The notes under the pieces are model-generated. The model was not told where the DNA came from. It was given only the letters and a program-made list of their open reading frames with translations, and ran no database searches. A DNA stretch of 64,000 nt from Scilla litardierei (Eukaryota; Streptophyta; Magnoliopsida; Asparagales; Asparagaceae), in contig CM061141.1 of the NCBI GenBank assembly GCA_030789695.1, forward strand, positions 202,171,600-202,235,599, in the 5' to 3' direction. Below, in pieces: positions 44,296-53,683 of this stretch. The position numbers were made by a program, and so were the translations under genes. Numbering within the stretch: the first letter of the stretch is position 1; each line of letters opens with the position of its first letter.

Positions 44296-47247
44296 TGTAA
44301 CGACCACTTTTCGTCGTACGTTGTTCGTGCACGTGCTTTTGGCCGTGCACGTGTTTGTTTTAGACTTTGTTTGTTTGTGAACACTTTCGTGTGATATGCC
44401 GTTGTGAACGTCTCTGAGAGTATTAAATAGTGACACTATCTTAGAACGACATTTCTCGAGTCGTTTTCCCACAATTTAATCTTACTCGATGAGACGTGAC
44501 GATTTTCACTTTTGGCGGGAGACGTTTCTATTTTTAGTTTCGTCGTCCGACGTCGAAATTGAGATCCTTCTTCTAAGTTAGCTCACTCTCGTCAAAACGA
44601 TCACCCCGATATTTATTTTATAATTTTTGGAGTTTATTTGACCACTTTTATATTTTTAAAAAGTTTTATAACATTTTTAATAATTAATTTTTAAATTATT
44701 TTCGGCCAAATAAAATTTATTTGAGTTTTAAACGTATTAAAGAATTTTTGAGCCAATTTCCAGCTCATTTGGACCGGGTCAAATCCTTGGGTCAGTTGGA
44801 GAAGTTGAGACTCAAATTTTAAATTATTTTAAACTTCTAATCCTATTAGATTTAGCCCTAGACCAAGTCAACCCATCTACACTATATAAACAACCTCTAG
44901 GAAGACCTATTTTCGCAAGAAATTAACCCTAGCCTCTTACAAAACCCAAAATTGACGTTGCGACGATTCGTCGCAACGTTGCGACGAAGCAGCTCCGCAC
45001 CAACCGAGAGAACGGCCTCATTTTCTCCGCACCGACCGGCAGCTCCACCCGCACCAAGCCCCGCCCGCTCCGCACAGCCCGCTCCGCATCGCCTCCGCTT
45101 GCACCCCTTGTCCGACCGAGAGAGTCTCTCGGTCAGACCGAGAGAATCCCCCGCTGTCTCCCGCATCCCCGCTCCGCACAGCGCCCGCCTTGTCACCCGC
45201 CTTGTCGCCCCGCCTCCGCTAGTGCCTGACCGAACGGATCGCCCGCCCTCCGCAATGTTGCAACGCTTGCAACGTTGCAGCGCCCGCTCCCCCGCATCCA
45301 AGGCGCCCGACCGGCGCTGTCCCCCGCTCCGACCGAAGCAAAGCCCCGCATCAAGCGCTCCCCCGCACTGCTGCACACCCCAAGCGCTGCACAGCCCCGC
45401 CGCATGAGCCCGACCGATGGAATTCCCCGCATTGGCTGTGTACGACCGAGAGCCATTCGTCGCAACCCCGCATCCGTCGCACCACTTGCCTCCGTGGGCC
45501 CCCCAAGTTCTCCAGAGGTATTGTGGGTCCCCCAAAGGTCCCTAGGACTACTGTGGGCCCCACCTAGGTGCTCTCTCTCTGACGATTCGCCGTGCACGAC
45601 GTTGCGACAAGTCGTAGCACGTCGTCGCACGTGCTAGCTTTGGAATCTGGAACCGTTGCTCCGGTTGATGCTCTGAACTTTCCAGCGAGGAAACTATATT
45701 GGAATCAGGACTTGGAGCGCGTTCTTCTATTCCAACCCCCGGCGTCGCTACCCGACGCCGGTGTAGCTTTCGCGTCGTGTCGAGGTAACGCTTTGCACCC
45801 CTAGGACCCCCAACCCAAATTCATGCTAATCAAGACTAAAATTGATGTTTTTAAAATGTTTTAAATGTTTTAAATTCACTAATCAAGTTTAATAATATGG
45901 ACTTTAGGCCGGTGGACTTGTGCACGTAGGATAATTGTGATTTTTGGACTCATTGGGCGGTGTGCTCAGACGTCGTACTTGCAGGCAAGTGAAACTTGCC
46001 AACTCTTGTTTAGGGCCATGTTTTTAGGCCACTTCCTTGTTCCTAGCGTAAAAGAGACTAGTCAGTGAAATGATAGCTGGCTAGACGCCTACTTGATCTA
46101 GTTTGACAACAAAACTAGATCAGTCACCTAATTGATCTAGCTTGACAACGAAGCTAGATCCAACCCTTTAAACTTGTTGTTCATGCATACTAAACTGCCA
46201 TGTTTACTTTTCTTATCTGTACGCACTTTTAACTGCCATGCATTGCATCTTACATGTCATCCCAGTTGATTGTTGCATTTGTAGCACACGCTACAATACT
46301 TGTCCTCCTTGAATACTACTTCTAGGGAAACGGGCCTCATGTGTTGGTCAAAAGCCAATGCCCGGTTTCCTGGTCCGGCTAGGTGCACCCCTATGCCATA
46401 CTTGTTAAAAACACTTCCTGGCTCGTGATTCAGAAGCGAGCATTACCGTTCGGGGGTAAGGCCCTGGCTCGATACACGTGGAGGGGTAGGGATAAACGTT
46501 CACTTGAGCTTAGGAGTGGCCTGATCAGCCCTCTAGCCAAAAGACGGAATCTCTGTGCACGAGGTGCTTACTTTCCTTGTCTTGTACTTGTCTTGTGAAT
46601 GATTCATGTAATACTTGTCATACATGCCATGTTTAAATGCCATGCTCGTACTTTACTTTACTTTACCTGTTGCACTCATGTCATTACATCATGCTAGAAC
46701 TGCTAGGTTGCTTTACTTTTGCCTACCTTCAGTTTCCTTGCACAAGTCTCTTGTAGACTTGCTGACATATGCCCCTTGCTCTTTTGGGTGTCACATGTTA
46801 GACCTGAGCCAGAGACCGTTGCTGTGTACGAGATGTGTTGCTGACGCTGAGCCTGAGTCCATGTCTGCCTAGGAGGAGTTTTGGGGATGCCAGTGATCTT
46901 TCTTGGTGACTTTGCTGAGCTTTCTTTTGTTTAGGTTTGTTGTTAGTTGTCGGTGCGTGTCACCTTGTTTTGTATGATGTACTTTTGTTGGTCATGTTTG
47001 GGCCTTTAGACTCTCTTTTTTTCTTTTCAACCTAGTGGTTTTTCTGCGATGTTGGAATTTATATTTATGGATATTCTGAGATTATTCTTTTGTCTCATTT
47101 CTTTATTATTATCTTGTTTCGTTCGCGTTGCAAGGACCTACAGTTTTAAATTTGATTGACGCTTATCGGACTTGCAGCTTTGTAGCTTCAAGTCTGAGCG
47201 GATCTTCTCACGCTTCGCCTCCATATTTTGGTAAGCGGGGCATGACA
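44296..47247 (+). mobile_element. 3' LTR (2952 bp)
   Basis: Same structure as the 5' LTR of this element, TATA box at 44883-44890. The terminus reads GGGGCATGACA: a G-to-A change (C-to-T on the other strand) against GGGGCGTGACA elsewhere, as expected for decay of a methylated CpG. Confidence 0.93.
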
Positions 47248-47252
47248 CGGTC
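47248..47252. repeat. Target site duplication CGGTC (right)
   Basis: Matches 37801-37805 exactly. Confidence 0.95.
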
Positions 47253-47870
47253 TGATATGTGTTGTCTTATCACTTAAATGTCTTTACACCATCAATCAAC
47301 TGTTGCGCATTAGATTTGCTTCAATGGTAATTTTTTTTAACTGGCCTGTCAGTCTGAACATTAATTAATTCTCCCCCAATTTTGTTTTCTTCTTTATTAT
47401 TGGGATTTTTTATTGAACGTTGTGCGCGCTGAAGTCAATAATTATAGGGATTTTGTATTGAACGTTTTGGGCGCAGAGTAATTATTCGTAACGTCCACTT
47501 TGCTCAACGCGCACAGCTGGGTGTATTTTGATCCGTTGTGCGCGCTGTATTATATATACAAAATGTATATTTTTTAAACAAATCAAAGAAATGTAGATAT
47601 TTTTGATGTCCTACTATGTAAACAGTAGGATATGTGTTGTCTTATCACTTAAATGTCTTTACACCCATCAATCAACTGCTGCGCATCAAATTTGCTTCAA
47701 TTTTGATTTTTTAAATAATGTCAGACTGAACATTATTTAATTCTCGCCCGATTTTGTGTTTCTTTTATATTTTGGGATTTTTTATTGAACGTTTTGCACG
47801 TAGAGCAATTATTCGTTACGACCGTTTTGCTCAACGCGCCCAGGTGGGTGTAATTTGATCAGTGCTCGCA
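47253..47870. repeat. Tandem repeat of about 410-bp units, right part
   Basis: Continues the array broken at 37805. GATATGTGTTGTCTTATCAC occurs at about 47254 and 47630, and the TTGGGATTTTTTATTGAACG landmark near 47400 and 47770. Units here are shorter (about 375 bp) through small deletions. Confidence 0.85.
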
Positions 47871-49530
47871 ACCTTACCTTATGTTGCCCATATGACGGGA
47901 TGATTAACTGTGGGTAATGGAGCATGTAATACAGTTTTGCTCAGCACGCACAACGGTCATGGCATCTGACTGTTGTGTGCGATGGTCTATTGTGTTTAAT
48001 TGCATACAGTTTGGCTCTGCGAGGAAAAGGGTCACATCTACGTCCAATTGTGTGATTTGAGTAATTGTTGATAACAAGATACGGTTTTGCTCATCGCGCA
48101 CAGCGGTCAAACAAATCGATACGAACATTGTGCATGCTAGTAACTGTGTGCACACGTAAATAGTTTATCACAACATATAGCATGAGCCTGTTGTGCGCCC
48201 TGGGGAATTTATAGTTCGGTGAACAGTGTTTGATCAGTAATATCTATGTCGGACATTGATTCAAGTAAGCATTAATGTATATATCACCTTATATCAATTT
48301 TGTATTGTCCTGTAATTGTATCAAATTAAATGACATAGTATTAAGGCCTGAATTCTAACAAACTACAGCATTATGCTTTATAATGTACCTAATGCATAAA
48401 TGTAATTTATAAGTTCGGTAAACAATTTTGCTCAGTAATATCAGTGTCGGACGTATATATCACATATATCCTTTTTGTATTGTCCTGCAATAGTATCAAA
48501 TAAAATGACATTGTATTAGGGTCTGAATTCCAAAATACTACAACATATATGCATTATTCTGTACATTACACAACAAAGTTGTAACTACAGCTAAACATTT
48601 TGCAACATCACAGTTTGGAACTGGTATGAAATTCAATCACGGGAATATCCTAATGGTACATTGAATCCCACTACGCAAAACTGTTCAGATAGTCATGCTG
48701 AACAGCTCAAGCAAGATGGCATTTATGATCAGCTCCAATAGCACACACCATCATCACTAGCATCCAGATCGTCCATAACGGTATACGTAGCCACTACTTT
48801 AACGAAGTTGGCTGATCTGGATTCTTCAGCGCATGCCACTGTATGCGTTGAAGAAGCATCAATTATGAACGATAAAAAGCATATTTAAGTAAAAAATAGG
48901 GTATAAAGACATGCAACTTTACGTTTAGGCACTGATATAAAAATATATCACGGTTGCTTCTTCTCTGAAGAATCCTCTGCTGTAGTAGAACATATGAAGG
49001 AGCAAATAACATCTTCCAGTACATGTCAATTGCCGGTAGTATATTGTTCATCTTTGTGTGTTGAAGACGAAGCAGTGATGAACAACGGGAAATATTTAGC
49101 ATTGTGAAGAAAAAATAGTGTATGAAGTAGAAACAGATAGAATCAGTTAGAATACTATCATTAAGAAGTGCAGTGGTTGACAAGGTCTAGTGGGAAGAGA
49201 TGCTATTTATAGTCGAATTGGAATGGCCCATTGATGAGGACGATAGACTACAGTAGAGTCACTGTGCGTGATATTGTATTGGACATAAATACGAGTGAAT
49301 CTACAACATATTGTTACCGGCCAGATAATGTTCCCAAGAAGGTTTGGCCTTTACGGTGCGCGTTGAGCAAACTTGAAGGCCAATAACAAAATTGCTCAAC
49401 GCGCACAACGGGGAAAATAATGGCTATTGTGCAAGTTGAGCAAATTATTTATGTTTGTACAATATTACTCATAATGCGACGTTACAAAATGGGACACCAT
49501 CAAATCCAACAGCGTGACAGATGAGTATCA
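47871..49530. repeat. Dispersed repeats and palindromes, no gene
   Basis: Contains motif palindromes near 47938-47975, 48071-48135 and 49389-49446. The last has arms AATTGCTCAACGCGCACAA and TTGTGCAAGTTGAGCAAATT. Two copies of the ACTACAACATTTATGCATT family lie at 48250-48420 and 48430-48620. A copy of the 34.7-36.3 kb repeat covers about 48720-49530. No coding frame is credible. Confidence 0.7.
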
Positions 49531-50536
49531 TTCACAAAGATATATGGTGTCTTATTCTGTAAACAGTACGATATGTGTTGTCTTTTCACTTATATGTATA
49601 CTAGAAATTTCATGTGCAAATTGTGCACGGAGCAAAAATAATTCCCCATGAACACGATAGCGGTTAACACGTGAAACTGGGAAGGAGAGGAAAGTGTGGG
49701 TGTGCGTGTCATCAGCGTCGGGTGTGCGTGTCGTAAATACGGATGCCAAAGGGACAGGACCTAAATACAAAAGGGGAAGGAGTATGTATCTACACCCATC
49801 TATTTGCTTCAATGTGGATATATTAAGACTTAAGTGCTAATGCTACCAATTTCAAAAAAGAAAAGCTTTTGTATTCTCCCAACTAATTTCTCTACAATGC
49901 TTTTGTGTATTCCCAACATATTTTTCTCAATCCAAGATATTTCCCCCCAAAACTTGACATGACACTGCCACATAGGACAAATTCAAAAGCTTTTCTCAAT
50001 TGTAATATAGAATAGTTTGGCTCCGCGCGTAAAAAGGTCACAATTACGTGCAGTTGTGTGAACTGAGTAATTGTGGATAATCAGATACGGGTATGCTCAC
50101 AGCCCGCACATCGGTCAAACACATTATGTGACCGTTGTGCGCGCTGAGTAATTGTGTGCAAACGTAAATGTTTTATCACAACGTATATAAGGACGGTCAC
50201 AATTTATGCCCGTTGTGCTCGCTGGGTAAATCATATATCGGTAAAAAGTTTTTACATAGGTAATTTCAATTTCGGACATTGATTCAAGTAAGCATCGATG
50301 TATATATCACATATATCAATTTCGTAATGTCATGCAATTGTATCAAATTAAATGACAGTGTATTAAGGTCTGAATTCTATCATACTACAACATTTATACG
50401 TTATAATGTACATACCACAACAAATTTGAAACTACATTTCGTACATAATGACATAAAACACCAAAGAATATCTACCCACAAACACTCTTCTCCGTCGATG
50501 ATAAAAAATACATTATAAGACAAGAGAAAGGCTTGT
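49531..50536. other. Gene-free region with repeat fragments
   Basis: 49555-49600 has a degenerate copy of the GATATGTGTTGTCTT landmark. Motif palindromes lie near 50020-50070, 50098-50155 and 50190-50230. A fifth copy of the ACTACAACATTTATGCATT family lies at 50280-50440. No gene recognised. Confidence 0.6.
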
Positions 50537-50920
50537 GTGCCAAAGGCCCGGCCACCTCAAAAACCTGGAGGCGGAGGCGGAGGAGGTGGTGGTGATGGTG
50601 GGGCAACAGTACGGATGTCTCTAGGAGAGGGCACCAGAGTCTCCATCTTCTCTTGTATGTTCGACACTATGAGCATCATAGTGTCGAAGTCGCTACGCAG
50701 AAGTGAGATCGCCAGATTGGTGTTGGAGAGATGGGTTTCAATTTCTCCTAATCTACGAGTAAAGTTCACCGGCTGATGGGAGGAGGATGAAGCAGCAGAT
50801 GCGGGGCTTACATTGCCTATGAGTATATCCTTAAGCTGACGTTGTTCATCTGTAAGTACAGAGACACACGTAGTAAGCTCCTCGAGTTTGCTACGGAGGT
50901 TGTGCAGAACAGAGTCCTGA
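50537..50920 (-). pseudogene. C-terminal fragment of a coiled-coil, proline-ending protein (unknown)
   Basis: On the minus strand one frame is open from about 50920 to a stop near 50555. It encodes a heptad-like stretch (LRSKLEELTTCVSVLTDEQR, then LGEIETHLSNTNLAISLLRS and IVSNIQEKMETL), a serine-rich linker and a terminal run of nine prolines followed by GF. It has no upstream start of its own. It ends abruptly where another dispersed repeat begins (50921) and a stop appears. AATGTAAGC near 50810 could be a splice donor. It looks like a piece of a gene cut or captured by repeats. I do not recognise the family. Confidence 0.45.
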
Positions 50921-51150
50921 CTCAGAAACTACATACAAACTTTAAAAATAAATCTGATACCTTTTCAATCTGAAGGTATATTCAATAGAATTCAGAAACT
51001 GCTTGCAAAATTTTAGATTAAATCTCATACATATTCAAATTGATGACATTTTGAAAATTACCCAGCCATTCAAATATATTGATGTACATACAAACTGATA
51101 CAGATCCAAACTGATTCATTAGCCTATGCTCTTACAAACTGATACATATG
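50921..51150. repeat. Copy of AT-rich dispersed repeat (matches 6948-7170)
   Basis: ACTCAGAAACTACATACAAAC through TTAGCCTATGCTCTTACAAAC matches 6948-7170 with few differences. Related pieces are at 7665-7815 and 53280-53410. Its left edge coincides with the broken end of the coding fragment at 50920, so it may mark the insertion. Confidence 0.85.
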
Positions 51151-51304
51151 ATTAAGCCTGGATGGCGGCCCTTGGTCACATAGGTTGGCGGTGCATGGCT
51201 ACCGTCCCTCTGAGGCAACAACAATCCCTCCTTTTGTTTTCGATCTCTTGGTTCGAATCCAAATTGAATAAGAAAATGAAGAACAATCGAGTGGGAATAT
51301 GGTG
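51151..51304. repeat. One-arm relic of the fold-back family
   Basis: GGTCACATAGGTTGGCGGTG and TTTTCGATCTCTTG match the left arm of the 5245-5894 fold-back element (about 5444-5521). The other arm is missing. Confidence 0.7.
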
Positions 51305-51526
51305 AAATTACAGTAACCATTGATCCAGACGTTCTAGAATGCTTCGTTGGATGCGAGCCCTTGCGCCCGCCTATGTTCCAGGTTCAAAAATCCATGTTTT
51401 TTTAACTTATTTAAAATTCAATAAGTTAAAAAAACATGGATTTTTGAACCTGGAACATTGGCAGGCGCAACGGCTCGCATCCAACGAAGCATTCTAGAAC
51501 GTCTGGATCAATGGTTACAGTAATTT
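51305..51526. repeat. Long inverted repeat (arms about 105 bp)
   Basis: The left arm (51305-51407) runs from GTAACCATTGATCCAGACG to CATGTTTTTTTAACTTATT. The right arm (about 51421-51526) is its reverse complement with few mismatches (GCGCCCGCCTATG against CATTGGCAGGCGC). The spacer is AT-rich. Probably a small terminal-inverted-repeat element or hairpin locus. No coding content. Confidence 0.85.
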
Positions 51527-52200
51527 TGATACTTCCTGGGCCCGAGGACGTTGTTCGTGCTTCAATCTTGAAGGGTATTCCGAAGGAGCAGACAAAGTTC
51601 GATGATCTTAGGAAGGATGAGATGATCCTTGATCGCTAAAAGCAAAAAAATGAACTGTTAAAAGCTTGGGGGAGGCGTCCATAACAATCTATAACCATAT
51701 AGTTACCTCGGTCGACCATCGTCGTTACGTTTATTATCGTCGTTGCCGACTGTCGGCAACAGTGAAACATGATAGGAGTGTCGTCATTGCACGCGTCGTT
51801 ATAACCGACTGTCAAGTATGTATCATACTTGACACAATGTGCTGGTTATTTCCCCCTGACCAGTACTTCTTGGGCGGTTGACCTGGGTGCCCAGTGTCGG
51901 GGACGGTCATATGGAAACCCTTTTTCGGGAATGCCTGATTATAAATGGACGAACATCTAAATGAATGCTATCGTCCATATCTGATATCTATATCAAGCAT
52001 GCACGAACAGCTGAAGGACTTACTGTTTCAATAGGAAGGTTATGGGGGCAAATAAAGAAGATGATGATGGAAGAAAGTAGATGAAGTTGTGAGAAGATGA
52101 GTGCTCCTTGTCCGCCAATTTTATAGGGGAATTGGAGCAATCAAAATGAAGCCTATAATAAGTCTTTGATCCTACAGTAATGCAATGGAACTCGGGAATC
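51527..52200. other. Unassigned region with a short coding-like stretch
   Basis: 51538-51640 (+ strand) reads as PGPEDVVRASILKGIPKEQ, then FDDLRKDE, before a stop. It has protein-like composition but is too short to assign. Downstream, TTTATTATCGTCGTTGCCGA near 51729 and ATAAATGGACGA near 51941 recall the flanks of the 5245 fold-back element. Confidence 0.4.
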
Positions 52201-53440
52201 AACAATTATTTACTCAACGTGCAAACCGCGGAATACCAACGCGAAAATCGCGTAATCCCAATTATTTTAGCTTCTGGATCAAAATTGGTTAATTACTCTC
52301 CGCGCATAACAAGGAAACTCATCGATTTTTCGCCTTGATCAACATTGATGCTAATAAGAAAATTACTCCCAACAATACTACTCTCCACTAAGATTTTTTA
52401 ATACATTTTATTCGACACGCACCCCGGGCTAAATAATACAGAAGAGAGAAACTATTATAATTGATCCTCGCGCAAAACGCATGGAAAATGGGAAATGCTC
52501 AATGCGCACAACGTAGATGGTCAATAAGGATGTGACTGCTGTCGTACCATATTAACTGTGTGGCTACATCGAAGACCCCGTCAAGCTACAGAAGGGTGCT
52601 CGTGAATAAGAAAATACTGCTCCTGAATCTACAACTGATTGATACCAGACATATGATTTTCCCAAGAATGTATGACCAGTGGCAAGTGAGCTGGCAAAAT
52701 TTATATTTTGGCCGTTGTGCGCGGTGAGCAAATTTTTAATGGTTTAAAAATTTGCTCAAAGCGCACAACAAGTATCGCCAGATGTTCACTTTGACCCGGA
52801 GTGCGCGTTCAGCAAATTTGTTATGGCTAACATAATTGCGCAAAGCGCACAACATGCAGAATTATGCCGGTTGTGCGCGTTACGCAAAAGTTGCGTCGAT
52901 GACAAATTTGCTCAACGCCCCCACGGGAATAAATTTGCCCGTTTTGCGCTTTGAGCATATTTGTGAGATGCTATAATTTTACTCCCACTGCGCGCCACCG
53001 CAGTTATCAATCAAATTCCAAATTTCATCATATTTAAACTGTTAAACACACACAACCAGCAGAATTATGCCCGTTGTGCGCATTTAGCTAAAGTCATGAC
53101 AAATTTGCTCAACGCCCCCACGGGAATAAATTTGACCGTTTTGCGCTTTGAGCATATTTGTGAGATGCTATAATTTTAATTCCACCTCGCACCAGCGCAG
53201 TGAATCAATCACATTCCAAATTTCATCATACTTAAACGCGCACAACCAACAGAATTATGCCTGTTGTGTGCGTTTAGCTAAAGTGTAGATTAAGTCTCAT
53301 ACATATTCTAGTTGATGTTATTTTGAAAATGACCCAGCCATTCAAATATATTGATGTACATACTGATACAGATCCAAACTGATTCATTAGCCTATGCTCT
53401 TACAAACTGAAACATGTGATTATCGGTGTGATCTGCGTGC
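52201..53440. repeat. Dispersed palindrome-bearing repeat (matches 6568-6840)
   Basis: 52768-53030 matches 6568-6840, and its last part is repeated again at 53098-53235. The palindrome at 52714-52769 has 24-bp arms (GTTGTGCGCGGTGAGCAAAT and ATTTGCTCAAAGCGCACAAC) in the orientation opposite to most other copies. No gene. Confidence 0.75.
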
Positions 53441-53678
53441 TTCCCCGTCAACTTCCGCGAGTTCATCGGGCGAACATCTTCGTTCCGTTTATTACCGTCA
53501 TTGCCGATTTTCTGCCATCATCGGCTGGATATGAGTGTAGTCATAGCATGCGTCGGTGTAACCTGCAGTCGGGTATGTAGCCGTTTGAAAGACACCGAGG
53601 GACTCCGATTCACATGAGGCGTCGAACAACACCAAATGGTTGCATAACAAATAGAATGAGCTTTTTATCTTCGCGATC

Positions 53679-53683
53679 GGAAA
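53679..53683. repeat. Target site duplication GGAAA (left)
   Basis: GGAAA immediately before the 5' LTR. It is repeated at 63130-63134, and at 4933-4937 in the duplicate locus. Confidence 0.93.

Larger units (their letters stand above)
37806..47247 (+). mobile_element. Complete non-autonomous LTR retrotransposon (9442 bp)
   Basis: LTR 37806-40756, interior 40757-44295, LTR 44296-47247, with a 5-bp target duplication. The interior is 3.5 kb and carries no recognisable gag or pol, so the element would need proteins supplied by a relative. The sequence just after the 5' LTR (GGTTTTGTTGGTGGCCCATG) does not match the common initiator-Met primer site TGGTATCAGAGC. A TGG at 40765 could start a shifted or unusual site. 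By eye, the LTRs differ from each other more than the LTRs of the 53684 element do, so this insertion is probably older. The GGGGCGTGACA terminus and long LTRs resemble Ty3/gypsy-derived elements, but without pol this cannot be settled. Confidence 0.93.

Noticed and set aside
49552..49812. 86-codon minus-strand frame near GTGTGCGTGTC repeats
   Set aside because: It is driven by simple GTGTGCGTGTC repetition and repeat fragments, with no recognisable domain.
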